The notes below the pieces were generated by a model that saw only the letters and a list, made by a program, of their open reading frames with translations, was not told the origin of the DNA and did not search any database. A stretch of DNA of 64,000 bases, taken from Candidatus Latescibacterota bacterium. Lineage in GTDB: Bacteria > Latescibacterota > UBA2968 > UBA8231. Positions 25,384 through 34,147 of the stretch are shown piece after piece (the first letter of the stretch is position 1; each line of letters opens with the position of its first letter). The translations under genes were made by a program, and so were the position numbers. Location of the stretch: contig JAJEFJ010000011.1 in NCBI GenBank assembly GCA_022820485.1, positions 1 to 64,000 on the forward strand, read 5' to 3'.

Positions 25384-26429
25384 TGGGCGCGGCCGCGGCC
25401 GGCGACTGCCCATTCTTCGACGACCTCGCCGTTGCGGAGGGCGAAGATGCGGTCGTGGAGGTTGGTGGTCATGCCGCCGTGCAGGGGGATGAAAGAGAGG
25501 ATATCTCCTACGTTGACTGGACGGTTTGCGGCGGTGGTATCGACGTGGCCGTGCTCGACGGACATGCCTTTGAGAAAAAGCTCGGGCTGTTCGAGGCAGT
25601 AGCCATAGGGGGTCGGCGGATAGCTGGTAAAGGCTTTCTGGCCGGCATCGACGATGGCTTGCCCCGGGCGGGAGGTGCTGACCACGGTGACGACCAAGCG
25701 CAGCGGACAGCGGGTGGGGTCGAGGTCTTCGCGCTTGCCCACGCGGGTCATGCCTTCGTAGGCGTACGAGCCGATGCGGGTCTCGGTGCAGCCGAGGGAT
25801 TTGGAGATGGATTCGCTGCCGGTGCCGCCGCCGCTAATGATGTGCAGTGGCAGGCCGCTCTTGTGCGCTCCTTCGCGCACTTCGTCGAGGAAGGGGCGGG
25901 CGCGCTCGCTGCTGGGATAGGTCATCACGCCGGTAAAGTCCAGTCCCGGTAGCTGGTCGATGTGCTGGGCCAGCGCGAGGGTGTCGGCGGGCGATTGGGT
26001 GCCGACGCGACCGCCGCCGGTGTCCATCTCGACGATCGCGCGGATGCGGCAACCGGCGGCCGTGGCGGCCTGTGAGAGTCCGTCAACGGTGGCGGCGGAG
26101 TCCGAAGCGACTGTTATGGTACTTTTGCCGCTTTGGATCAGGCGCGTCAGGCGGGCTAGTTTGGGCTGGCCGACGATGTTGTAGGGAATCAGGATGTCTT
26201 GGATGCCGCCGTCGGCCATGGCCTCGGCCTCGCCTAACTTCTGGCTGACGATGCCAATGGCCCCCGCGGCGATTTGCATGCGGGCAATGGCTGGCGTCTT
26301 GTGGGTCTTGGTGTGGACGCGCAGGCCGATTTCGAGCTGGTCGCAGGCGCTTTGCAAGTCGCGGATATTTTTTTCTAGCACGTCGAGATCGACGCAGAGG
26401 GCGGGAGTGTCGAGTTCGGTAAAGTGCAT
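25380..26429 (-). CDS. D-threonine aldolase-like (DSD1 family) PLP enzyme
   Basis: The 349 residues have an alanine-racemase-type barrel with the PLP lysine in RVHTKTHKTP, a phosphate-binding ISGGGTGS and a C-terminal metal motif LHGGMTTNLHD comparable to the metal-binding His/Asp site of D-threonine aldolase and D-serine dehydratase. It would cleave or dehydrate D-beta-hydroxy amino acids. Its stop lies inside the right edge of a palindromic repeat. Start chosen at MHFTELDTPALCVDLD; the longer reading overlaps the upstream glycosyltransferase. Confidence 0.85.
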   Translation of the reverse strand: MHFTELDTPALCVDLDVLEKNIRDLQSACDQLEIGLRVHTKTHKTPAIARMQIAAGAIGIVSQKLGEAEAMADGGIQDILIPYNIVGQPKLARLTRLIQSGKSTITVASDSAATVDGLSQAATAAGCRIRAIVEMDTGGGRVGTQSPADTLALAQHIDQLPGLDFTGVMTYPSSERARPFLDEVREGAHKSGLPLHIISGGGTGSESISKSLGCTETRIGSYAYEGMTRVGKREDLDPTRCPLRLVVTVVSTSRPGQAIVDAGQKAFTSYPPTPYGYCLEQPELFLKGMSVEHGHVDTTAANRPVNVGDILSFIPLHGGMTTNLHDRIFALRNGEVVEEWAVAGRGRAQ

Positions 26430-26434
26430 GGCGT

Positions 26435-27520
26435 TTAGATCCTTCCAGTAAATAGATCCATGTATTGGGCGGCGATTTTTTTCTGAGCGTATTCGCGCTG
26501 GACGTAGGCGCGGCACTGGCGGCCTAGATTGGCGCGTTCCGTTGGACTGAGGGCGAAGAAGCGGTGAATTTGTTCGACGAAGGCTGGGTAGTCCTCGGGG
26601 TCAACGAGAAATCCGCCTTCGCGCACGCTCTCGGTGAGGGCATCGACGGCAAAGGCCATGGCTGGGGTGCCGGCGTACATACATTCGAGTTGGGTTTGGC
26701 CGAAGCCTTCGACATCGCCGGGTATGTGGATGTTGGGCATGAGGAAAAGATCGCAACTGGTGCGCAGCATGGCCAGCACGTCGTCGGGGACTGGCCCGAG
26801 CAGGACGACGCGGTCTTTTAGATCGGATTGACAAAGCGTCTGCAAGCGCGCGGTTTCACTGGCGGGGGGGCCGCAGATCAAGAGGCGAATATCTGCGTCG
26901 AGCAGGGGCATTCCCTTTTGCAAGAATTCGACCATGCCCTTGCGGGGGACTTGGCGGCCGAAGAGCAGCAGGATACGGTCTTGGCCAAAGCGCAGGCCGT
27001 GTTCTTCCTCGAAACGCGTTCTAACTGTCTCCAGCGCGTCTGGTGACAATTCCAGCGGCTCCACTCCTAAGTAGATGATCTCCAACTTGTCCTCGGGGAC
27101 GCCGCTTGCCGCGGTAATGCGGCGGCTGTGTTCGCTGATGACGACGACCTTGTCGCAGGCGCGAACTCCCCAGTGCATCAGCGCGCGCGCGAGGGGATTT
27201 TTGTAGGTCATTTCGAGGCCATAGACGGTGGTGATGAATCGCGCTGGACCCAAAGGACGCAGGAGCGGAGCCAGCGCCGCGGCGACCCCGTCGGCGAAGT
27301 ACACGGCATCGACGCGGCGGCAGAGCACGGCCCACAAGGCGGTCACAAAGCAATAGGGGAGGAACCAAGCTAGGTGCAAAAGCGACTGGCGGCCCAGTGC
27401 GATGAGACGGACTTGGGCTTGGTTGACCAGCCGGGTATAGAGCGCGTGACAGTGGGTCTGGATGCCGCCGATGGTGGGTGGGTAGCGGCGGGCGAGGAAG
27501 AGGATGCGAGGATTTGGCAC
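26435..27520 (-). CDS. Glycosyltransferase family 4
   Basis: This 361-residue GT-B enzyme has the N-terminal glycine loop YPPTIGGIQTHC, VVVISEHSRR, the donor-binding segment LLFGRQVPRKG and the C-terminal EX7E region EGFGQTQLECMYAGTP. It transfers a sugar from a nucleotide donor to a lipid, protein or polysaccharide acceptor. It sits between selD and the aldolase-like gene with short spacings. The acceptor is unknown. Confidence 0.9.
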   Translation of the reverse strand: MPNPRILFLARRYPPTIGGIQTHCHALYTRLVNQAQVRLIALGRQSLLHLAWFLPYCFVTALWAVLCRRVDAVYFADGVAAALAPLLRPLGPARFITTVYGLEMTYKNPLARALMHWGVRACDKVVVISEHSRRITAASGVPEDKLEIIYLGVEPLELSPDALETVRTRFEEEHGLRFGQDRILLLFGRQVPRKGMVEFLQKGMPLLDADIRLLICGPPASETARLQTLCQSDLKDRVVLLGPVPDDVLAMLRTSCDLFLMPNIHIPGDVEGFGQTQLECMYAGTPAMAFAVDALTESVREGGFLVDPEDYPAFVEQIHRFFALSPTERANLGRQCRAYVQREYAQKKIAAQYMDLFTGRI

Positions 27521-27528
27521 AGGTGCGG

Positions 27529-28590
27529 TTACGGCTCGACGAGGATGCGGCCGGGATTTTCTTCGGTTACCTCGCCGACGAGGGCGGCAGCGTCTAGTTG
27601 GAGGGCGTGGAGGAGGGCTTCGGCCTCGGCTGCGGCTACGGCGATGAGCAGGCCGCCGGAGGTCTGGGCGTCGAAGAGGAGATTGGCACGGGCCGGATCG
27701 ACGCCGTCGGCGACGGTGACTTTGGGTTCCAAGAAGAGCTGGTTGTCGCGGGAGCCGCCTTCGAGTCCTTTGGCGGCTAGCGCCAAGCTGTGCGCTAGGG
27801 CCGGAACTTGGGCCGCGTAAAAAATCATTCCCACTTGGCTGCCTTCGGCCATTTCCGCGGCGTGTCCCAAAAGGCCGAAGCCGGTGATGTCAGTACAGGC
27901 GTGGACGGCGAAGTCCGGCAGGATTTCGGCACCTGCCTTGTTGAGCGCAAGCATGGATTCCACGGCCTCGGCGAGGTCGGCTTCGGCGAGGTGATCGGCC
28001 TTGAAGGCGTTGGCGATTAGTCCGGTGCCCAGTTTCTTGGTGAGGATGAGGCGGTCGCCGGGCTGGGCACCGGCGTTGGTGTAGATGCGGTCGGGGTGGA
28101 CGAGACCGGTGACGGCGAGGCCGTATTTTAGTTCGGGGTCTTGGACGGTGTGGCCGCCGACGAGTGTGCAGCCGGCTTCGGCAGCCTTGGACTGACCGCC
28201 GAGGAGAATCTGGTTGAGGACCTCTGGATCAAGGTCGTTGGCGGGAAAACCCGCGATGTTGAGCGCGGTAAGCGGTTTGCCGCCCATGGCGTACACGTCG
28301 CTGAGCGAGTTGGCCGCGGCAATGGCTCCAAAGGTGTAGGGATCATCGACGATGGGGGTGAAAAAATCGACGGTTTGCACGAGAGCCTCGCGCTCGTTGA
28401 GGCGATAGACGCCGGCGTCGTCGGCGAGGCTGAAGCCGACGAGCAGGTTGGGATCGGTGTTTGCTGGCAGACCTGCCAGGGCGCGCCGCAACTGGTCGGG
28501 GCGCAGCTTGGAAGCTCAGCCGCCGCAGGCGACCATTTGCGTCAGGCGCTTGGTCTTTTTATAGGTGAATATCTTTTGCCAACGATTCAT
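27529..28590 (-). CDS. selD: Selenide, water dikinase SelD, itself a selenoprotein (in-frame UGA)
   Basis: SelD makes selenophosphate from selenide and ATP for selenocysteine and selenouridine synthesis. Reading through a TGA at 28516-28518 gives 353 residues starting MNRWQKIFTYKKTKRLTQ. The UGA codon (residue 25) falls in RLTQMVACGG-U-ASK, exactly where E. coli SelD has catalytic Cys17 (RLTQYSHGAGCGCK). The rest is a complete SelD: FSLADDAGVY, VQTVDFFTPIVDDP, NSLSDVYAMGG, GHTVQDPELKYGLAV and TSGGLLIA. Stopping at the UGA and restarting at the TTG at 28491 would delete the active site. A hairpin directly follows the UGA. No strong ribosome site precedes the ATG. The dispersed repeat at 28604 is 14 bp upstream. 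Confidence 0.92.
28483..28518 (-). promoter_or_regulatory. Probable bacterial SECIS hairpin of selD
   Basis: Eleven nt after the UGA, GCGCC (28504-28500) pairs with GGCGC (28487-28483). Inside, CGA pairs with UUG around a CCAG loop, with one C-C mismatch. Position and size fit a bacterial SECIS recognised by SelB. Confidence 0.65.
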
Positions 28591-28603
28591 AATTCATAAG
28601 AGA

Positions 28604-28632
28604 ATCCGCAGATGGACGCAGATGGACGCAGA
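28604..28632 (+). repeat. Dispersed repeat, copy 4 (extended form)
   Basis: ATCCGCAGATGGACGCAG followed by a second ATGGACGCAGA unit, flanked by ATAAGAG on the left and ATAGTAAAAACAAGACGAT on the right, as in copies 6049 and 9820. It lies between divergent selD and the MlrC gene. Confidence 0.85.
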
Positions 28633-28759
28633 ATAGTAAAAACAAGACGATCCGCAGCTCGAATCGTTCAAGTCCTATATCTAGTTTGAGAAAGATAGCA
28701 CTATATTCTACAGCAAGCGAGGAAACAAAGCGATCTGTTCGCTAGAAAGGTGATACCGA

Positions 28760-30220
28760 ATGCGCATTGCAACAGCAGGTTTTTCCCACGAGTCGAATTC
28801 GTTCTATTCGCAGCCGACGCAGTTGGAGGATTTCGGGGTCTGCGAAGGCGCGAATGTGATCGATCAGTACGCGGGAACGTTCCACGAGATTGCTGGCTAT
28901 GTCGCCGGGGCCGAGGAGTTTGGCTATGAACTCTATCCGCTCTTGGCGACGTCGGCGATGCCGGGCGGTCCGGTGACTGCGGACGTGTACGAGCACTTTG
29001 TCGGGCGCATCCTCAGCGAGCTTGAGGCAGCCCCCAAGCTCGACGGGGTGCTGTTGGCTCTGCACGGGGCCATGGTCGCCGAGGGGTTCCCCCAAGCCGA
29101 TGGCGAGACTGTGCGCCGGGTGCGCGCGCTGGTGGGCGACTTGCCCATCGCCGTGACTCACGATTACCATGCCAACGTGCCTCCAGAGCTGGTGGAGGCA
29201 GCGGATTCTTTGATCATCTACAAGACCAATCCCCACATTGACCAGCGGGAACGAGGCTTGCAGGCTGCGTCTATTTTGACGCGGCAGATTCGGGGCGAAG
29301 TTCAGCCCAAGATGGCGCTAGTCAAACCGGAAGTGCTCTTCAACATCTACTTCCACAACACGAGCGTCGCGCCCATGCAGCCGCTGATGCAGGCGGCGAT
29401 TGAGTTGGAATCCCAGGTGGGGATCCTCGGGTGCAGTATTGCCGGAGGTTATCAATACGCGGACGTGCCCTATATGGGGCCGGCGATTGTGGTGATTGCC
29501 GATGGGGACGAAGAAAGGGCGCGGCGCGAGGCCGAGCGGTTGGGCGAGCAGATGTGGGCCAGCCGCGACCAGCTAAAGCACTCGGTGCCCGATCCAGCCG
29601 AGGCCGTGCGGTTGGCGTTGGCGAGCGAGGAGACGCCTGTGTGTCTGCTCGACATGGGCGACAACATCGGCGGCGGCTCGTCGGGGGATTCGACGTTTGT
29701 GTTAGAGCAATTACTCGCGCAGGAAGCGGATGGTTGGGTCGTGTCGGTCTGGGACGCTGAAAGTGCGCAGGCGTGCTTTGCGGCTGGCGTCGGCGGGCAG
29801 GTTCAGCTTCGCGTGGGCGGCAAGACCGACGACATGCACGGGCCGACTTTGGAAATCGCCGGCCGGGTGCGGACGCTGCACGATGGCTCGTACGAAGAGC
29901 GCGAGCGCCGGCACGGTGGGGGCCGCTATTTTAATCAGGGGCCGACCGCGGTTGTGCAAGTCGAACAGGCCGGGAGCAAAGGGCTGCTCTTGCTCAACAG
30001 CGAGCGGTCCTGTCCCAACAGCATCCACCAGATTACCTGTGCGGGGATCCAGCCCGAGCACCAGCGGATTTTGGTGGCTAAGGGTGCGGTAGCGCCTAGA
30101 GCAGCATACGAGCCGGTGTGCGGTCGCCTTATTGAGGTGGCTTCGGGCGGAGCGACGGCGATCGACCGGCCCGCTGATGATTACCAGCTAGCGCGGAAGT
30201 CGCTTTATGAGTGGCGTTGA
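28760..30220 (+). CDS. M81-family (MlrC-type) putative metallopeptidase
   Basis: The 486 residues match the MlrC family, first known from microcystin-degrading bacteria: MRIATAGFSHESNSF at the start, LDGVLLALHGAMV, VTHDYHANV (metal site), YKTNPHIDQ, then DMGDNIGGGSSGDST and the C-terminal LLLNSERSCPN. It probably hydrolyses small cyclic or linear peptides or amides with zinc. Homologues are common in sponge-associated and sediment bacteria without a toxin link. A Gfo/Idh gene follows after 71 bp. Confidence 0.9.
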   Translation: MRIATAGFSHESNSFYSQPTQLEDFGVCEGANVIDQYAGTFHEIAGYVAGAEEFGYELYPLLATSAMPGGPVTADVYEHFVGRILSELEAAPKLDGVLLALHGAMVAEGFPQADGETVRRVRALVGDLPIAVTHDYHANVPPELVEAADSLIIYKTNPHIDQRERGLQAASILTRQIRGEVQPKMALVKPEVLFNIYFHNTSVAPMQPLMQAAIELESQVGILGCSIAGGYQYADVPYMGPAIVVIADGDEERARREAERLGEQMWASRDQLKHSVPDPAEAVRLALASEETPVCLLDMGDNIGGGSSGDSTFVLEQLLAQEADGWVVSVWDAESAQACFAAGVGGQVQLRVGGKTDDMHGPTLEIAGRVRTLHDGSYEERERRHGGGRYFNQGPTAVVQVEQAGSKGLLLLNSERSCPNSIHQITCAGIQPEHQRILVAKGAVAPRAAYEPVCGRLIEVASGGATAIDRPADDYQLARKSLYEWR

Positions 30221-30291
30221 CAGGCGCGAGGGGGGCGGCTAGCTTAGGCCACCTTTAGGATTCGACTAACCCACATAGGAGGAGAATTGCC

Positions 30292-31317
30292 ATGACGCTT
30301 CGCATCGGCCTAATCGGCGCGGGGGCCAATACCCGCCTACAGCACATCCCCGGTTTTCAAGGCATTGACGGAGTTGAAATAACTGCGGTCTGCAACCGCT
30401 CGCGCGAATCGGGCCAACGGATCGCCGATGAGTACGGCATCCCGCAGGTTTTTGAGGACTGGCGGGCGCTAATTACAAGCGACGATGTCGATGCGATCTG
30501 CATCGGCACGTGGCCCTATATGCACTGTCCGATGACGCTGGCCGGGCTTGAAGCGGGCAAGCACGTGCTGACCGAGGCGCGGATGTGCATGAACTTGGCT
30601 GAGGCGCGGCAGATGTACGCGGCCTCGCAGCAGACGGACAAGGTGGCGATGATCGTGCCAGCGCCCTTCTACTTGTCGGCTGAGCCGCTGTTGCTCGACA
30701 AGCTGCACAGCGGTTTTTTCGGCGACCTATTGGAAATTCACTTCACTGGCCTCTCCGGCGGCTACGCCCCGGACGCGCCGTTGCACTGGCGGCAGCGCCG
30801 CGATCTGTCGGGCAACAACATCATGGCGATGGGCATTGGCAACGAGACCGTGCGGCGCTATGCCGGGCACGAAAAGGCCGTGATAGCCTACGGCAAGACG
30901 TTTACGACCGAGCGGCTCGACGAAGAGACCGGGCAGAGAGCACCGGCCGATGTGCCAGAGAGCTTGGGCATTGTCGCCGAGCTGGAAAGCGGCGCGACCG
31001 CGGTCTATCACTTGAGCAGCGTCGCGCGCTTAGGCCCTTCCTTTGGCTTTGCCTTTTACGGCACCAAAGGTTCGTTTAAGATGGACGAGGGTGGGATATG
31101 GATAGCTGGCGAGGGCGACGACGAGTACCAGTCCTTCGACATCCCCGAGCATCCGCGCGACGGCTGGCAGGTGGAAGAGGACTTTGTCGATGCCATCCGC
31201 GACGGCCGGCCCGTGACCCACACCAGCTTTGCCGACGGCGTCAAATACATGGAATTTACCGAGGCCGTGCAGATTAGTATGGCGGAAGGGCGGCGGGTGG
31301 AACTGCCGCTTGATTGA
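30292..31317 (+). CDS. Gfo/Idh/MocA-family oxidoreductase
   Basis: The 341 residues have the Rossmann start GLIGAGANTRLQHIPG and the family pattern VDAICIGTWPYMHCPMTLAGLEAGKHVLTEARM, where the usual EKP reads TEA, so the conserved lysine is replaced by Ala. The second domain contains YHLSSVARLG and FYGTKGSFKMDEGG. AGGAGGAGAATTGCC precedes the ATG. Its terminator at 31341 is duplicated downstream of the next toxin-antitoxin pair. The substrate is unknown. Confidence 0.85.
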   Translation: MTLRIGLIGAGANTRLQHIPGFQGIDGVEITAVCNRSRESGQRIADEYGIPQVFEDWRALITSDDVDAICIGTWPYMHCPMTLAGLEAGKHVLTEARMCMNLAEARQMYAASQQTDKVAMIVPAPFYLSAEPLLLDKLHSGFFGDLLEIHFTGLSGGYAPDAPLHWRQRRDLSGNNIMAMGIGNETVRRYAGHEKAVIAYGKTFTTERLDEETGQRAPADVPESLGIVAELESGATAVYHLSSVARLGPSFGFAFYGTKGSFKMDEGGIWIAGEGDDEYQSFDIPEHPRDGWQVEEDFVDAIRDGRPVTHTSFADGVKYMEFTEAVQISMAEGRRVELPLD

Positions 31318-31340
31318 GTGGGCAAAAAATGCGAGAAGAG

Positions 31341-31375
31341 AAGCGGCTGGGGCTTTTGCCTCGGCCGCTTTTTTA
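31341..31375 (+). terminator. Rho-independent terminator of the Gfo/Idh gene
   Basis: AAGCGGCTGGGGC-TTTT-GCCTCGGCCGCTT forms a 13-bp stem with two G-U pairs, followed by a T-run. A nearly identical sequence lies at 32126-32160. Confidence 0.9.
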
Positions 31376-31433
31376 TGCGTCGAGTGAGGTTTTAATAGTT
31401 GTAGTTACATCATAAATGACGTTAAATTGATAT

Positions 31434-31823
31434 ATGCCTTCACAGTGGAAGATTATCTACTACGAAACAGCCGAGGGCGAATGTCCCGTCCAAGGGTTCA
31501 TCAATGGTCGTAAGGAGCGGGAGCAAGCCAAGATTCTGAGTTGGCTTTCCCTACTGGAAGAACAAGGGCCTCAGTTACCTAGGCCCTATGCGGATCTTTT
31601 AGACGATGGTATCCATGAACTCCGCATCCATCTTTCGGCAACTCAGATCAGGATTCTATACTTTTTCTGCTACCAAAAATTCATTGTGCTGACACACGCG
31701 TTTCCCAAGCACACGCAGCGCGTCCCGCGTCCAGAAATTCGCCGCGCTCAGCGCTGTAGATCTGACTTCTTCGCTCGATATGATGACAACTCGATTAGGG
31801 AGGCTTACGATGAAGACGCTTAA
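31434..31823 (+). CDS. Gp49-like (HigB-type) toxin
   Basis: This 129-residue protein belongs to the phage-derived Gp49-like/HigB family: WKIIYYETAEGECPVQGFI, LPRPYADLLDDGIHELRI, QIRILYFFCYQKFIVLTHAFPKHTQ. It is a RelE-fold toxin expected to cleave mRNA at the ribosome. No strong ribosome site is seen. The antitoxin begins inside its last codons. The pair lies between two copies of the same terminator, which suggests it was inserted into, or duplicated with, the end of the Gfo/Idh gene. Confidence 0.88.
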   Translation: MPSQWKIIYYETAEGECPVQGFINGRKEREQAKILSWLSLLEEQGPQLPRPYADLLDDGIHELRIHLSATQIRILYFFCYQKFIVLTHAFPKHTQRVPRPEIRRAQRCRSDFFARYDDNSIREAYDEDA

Positions 31824-32103
31824 AGGGCACCTCGAAGGCAAGCTGCGGGACGAGCGCTTTCGCAGGTTGTTTGCAGAAGAAAAGCAGTTGGCCCAGCTTT
31901 CGCTGCAAATCCTTCAGGTCCGGCAGCACCTTGGTTTGTCCCAGCAGGAGGTCGCGAAAAAAGCAAAAGTTACGCAGCAGCAGCTATCGAAGCTGGAGCA
32001 TGGAGCCAATTGCAATGTTTCGACGTTTCTCAAGGTGTGTAACGCCTTGGGCGTGAGTGTCGAATTAGAAACGCCAGAGTTTGTGGAAGATCCCGTCGTA
32101 TAA
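31810..32103 (+). CDS. XRE-family antitoxin (HigA-like)
   Basis: The ATG after GGGAGG gives 97 residues overlapping the toxin's end by 14 bp. The C-terminal half is a helix-turn-helix: VRQHLGLSQQEVAKKAKVTQQQLSKLEHG, then NVSTFLKVCNALGV. The N-terminal ~35 residues (KTLKGHLEGKLRDERFRRLF) form the toxin-binding arm seen in HigA partners of Gp49-like toxins. It is likely autoregulatory. Confidence 0.87.
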   Translation: MKTLKGHLEGKLRDERFRRLFAEEKQLAQLSLQILQVRQHLGLSQQEVAKKAKVTQQQLSKLEHGANCNVSTFLKVCNALGVSVELETPEFVEDPVV

Positions 32104-32125
32104 AATTTGCGCGGCGGCACATGCG

Positions 32126-32160
32126 GAAGCGGCCGGGGCTTTTGCCTTGGCCGCTTTTTT
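32126..32160 (+). terminator. Terminator after the toxin-antitoxin pair
   Basis: GAAGCGGCCGGGGC-TTTT-GCCTTGGCCGC followed by a T-run. It differs from the terminator at 31341 at only two of about 37 positions. It also touches the end of the convergent ion-channel gene. Confidence 0.9.
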
Positions 32161-32950
32161 ATTCTTCAAGCAACTCGCCGCAGTGCGGGCAACGGCGCTC
32201 CGATTCTTCTGAGCGGTTTGCTGCTAGGGCCTCGACAAAGCCCGCGCCGAGAATGCCGGCCGGCAGCGCGAACATGCCGATTCCCAAGATGGCGATGGTG
32301 GCGGCGATGGTCCGGCCGAGGGGGGTGATCGGATAGGTGTCGCCGTAGCCGACCGTGGTCAAGGTGACGATGCTCCACCACATGGTGGCCGGGATGCTGG
32401 CGAATACTTCGGGCTGGGCCTCGTGCTCGACGAGGTACATCAGCGACGAGGAGAGGGCCAGAAGGATCAGCAGCACTAAGAAGATGCTGACCAGCTCTTC
32501 TTTGCGATCGGCAATGACTTGGCCGAGCAAGCGCAAGGCGCGGAAGTAGCGCACTAACTTGAGGACGCGGAAAATGCGGATCACGCGGATCACGCGGATA
32601 AAGCGCGCATCTACGGTCGGAGGCGGCAGGAGCAAGGGGAGGATGGCGAGGAAGTCGATGATGGCCAGAGGCGTTAAGACAAAGCGGATGCGTCCGGTCA
32701 CGGGATGCGAAAACCGCGGGTTGGCGGTAATGGCCCACAGGCGCACTAGGTATTCAATCGCGAACACGGTCAGCGAGAAATCCTCAAAAAGTTCAAAAGC
32801 GGCGCGATTGAGGTTGTAGATCGGCTCGACGGTTTCGAGGATCAAGGCGACGATGTTGAGCAAGATCAGGACGATGATGGCCACATCGACGATGCGCCCC
32901 GGCTCATGGTCTGGCTCGATAAAGTGATAGACGCGCTCTCGGATGCTCAT
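32159..32950 (-). CDS. Voltage-gated potassium channel (ion transport protein)
   Basis: This 263-residue, six-helix channel has an S4 voltage sensor with arginine at every third position (RFIRVIRVIRIFRVLKLVRYFR) and the K+ selectivity filter TVGYGD near residue 205, preceded by a pore helix (MWWSIVTL). Unusually, the short cytoplasmic C-terminus carries a CPHCG half zinc ribbon. It would form tetrameric K+ channels in the inner membrane. It starts 4 bp from the end of the FAD oxidoreductase gene and runs the same way, so it may be transcribed with the phosphonate cluster. Confidence 0.9.
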   Translation of the reverse strand: MSIRERVYHFIEPDHEPGRIVDVAIIVLILLNIVALILETVEPIYNLNRAAFELFEDFSLTVFAIEYLVRLWAITANPRFSHPVTGRIRFVLTPLAIIDFLAILPLLLPPPTVDARFIRVIRVIRIFRVLKLVRYFRALRLLGQVIADRKEELVSIFLVLLILLALSSSLMYLVEHEAQPEVFASIPATMWWSIVTLTTVGYGDTYPITPLGRTIAATIAILGIGMFALPAGILGAGFVEALAANRSEESERRCPHCGELLEE

Positions 32951-32954
32951 TGGC

Positions 32955-34088
32955 TCACTCCCACTCGGCGAAGACCTCCTCGGCCAGCCCGAAAGCAGTG
33001 GTCATGCCGTTGCCGCCGATGCCGTTGACGATGGTTACGCCGCGCGCCGGCTCGGCGATGAAAGTGGCTTGGTCGGGGTGTTTGGCGTAGATGCCGTGCC
33101 AGCGCTGGGCAATGTGCAGGGCTGGAGCGGCGAGGAAGGTCTGGAGGTAGTCGAGGATTAGCTGGTCAATTGCGGGGTTGTCAAACGGGTTGACGATCCA
33201 GTCGTACTCGTGCGAGTCGCCGATGGTGATCTCGCCGCGGCCGTTTTGCGAGGCCATGACGTGGATGCCCCAGCGGTCGAATTCGGGGCGCTCGGCGGCG
33301 ATGCGCTGGGTGTAGGCGGCCAGCGCTTGGCAGCCCTCGAAGGCTGGGTAATGGCGCAGCGTAAGCCCGGCGGCGAGCATCGGCCCGAGACGCCAATTGC
33401 CGGGCTGGGGCGCGGTGCGCATCATCTGCAACTTGCAGCGGGTGAGTCCGCTGTGGGCGAATAGTTGGGGGTAGAGCGATTCAAAGTCGGTGCCGCTGCA
33501 GACGATGGCGCGGTCAACGGACCAAGTTTCCGCTGGGGTGTGGATTTGGGGCAGGTCGATGTGGTGGACTGGGGTGGAGAAGCGGAGGGTGATGCCGTGC
33601 TCGCGCGCTAGGTAATCTGGCAGTGCGGCAATGGCTTCGCGGGGATCGACGCAGAGTTCGGTCGCGCTCCAGAGGCCGCCTTTGAGTCCAGTGGGTTGTA
33701 CGGCGTGGCTGCGAGCCAGTACGGCGTCCCGGTCGAGTAGCTGGACTGCGTAGCCGAGGGCCGGGGCGCGGTCGGCAAACTCCGCCAGCACGGCGTACTC
33801 GTCGTCGGCATAAGCTAGGTGCAAGGAGCCGGTCTGGGCGCACCAGATGTCCGCTTTAGGGGCGAGGTCGAGCCATAGCTGGCGCGTGTGGAGGGCGCGT
33901 TGGTGAATGAGACCGGGGGCTTGGCCGATGGGCCAGATCATGCCGAAGTTGCGGATAGAGGCCCCTTGGGCCTGGGGAGTGCGCTCGAAGAGGACGACGC
34001 GGTGGCCGCGCTTGGCCGCGGCAAGGGCATGGGCCAATCCGACGATGCCGGCGCCGACTACGGCGATATCTGCTTTGAGGTCGGGCAT
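32955..34088 (-). CDS. FAD-dependent oxidoreductase of the phosphonate-associated type (TIGR03364-like)
   Basis: The 377 residues are a DAO-fold flavoenzyme with the dinucleotide motif VVGAGIVGLAHALAAAKRGHRVVLFER, then SIRNFGMIWPIGQAPG and a C-terminal GVTIVNGIGGNGMTTAFGLAEE. This subfamily typically lies in 2-aminoethylphosphonate or phosphonate catabolism loci and acts on N-methylated or amino compounds. Here it follows phnA on the same strand, separated by two dispersed repeats, which supports the role. Confidence 0.83.
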   Translation of the reverse strand: MPDLKADIAVVGAGIVGLAHALAAAKRGHRVVLFERTPQAQGASIRNFGMIWPIGQAPGLIHQRALHTRQLWLDLAPKADIWCAQTGSLHLAYADDEYAVLAEFADRAPALGYAVQLLDRDAVLARSHAVQPTGLKGGLWSATELCVDPREAIAALPDYLAREHGITLRFSTPVHHIDLPQIHTPAETWSVDRAIVCSGTDFESLYPQLFAHSGLTRCKLQMMRTAPQPGNWRLGPMLAAGLTLRHYPAFEGCQALAAYTQRIAAERPEFDRWGIHVMASQNGRGEITIGDSHEYDWIVNPFDNPAIDQLILDYLQTFLAAPALHIAQRWHGIYAKHPDQATFIAEPARGVTIVNGIGGNGMTTAFGLAEEVFAEWE

Positions 34089-34147
34089 ATAGCAATCCTA
34101 CCGCAATTTACAAGGTGGCGTTACGCATTGGTGCCGAATCGGTCGGT

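Noticed and set aside
28516-28518. Treating the TGA in selD as a nonsense mutation making a pseudogene
   Set aside because: It falls precisely on the catalytic residue, the downstream protein is perfectly conserved, and a second UGA gene of a known selenoprotein family exists in the window.
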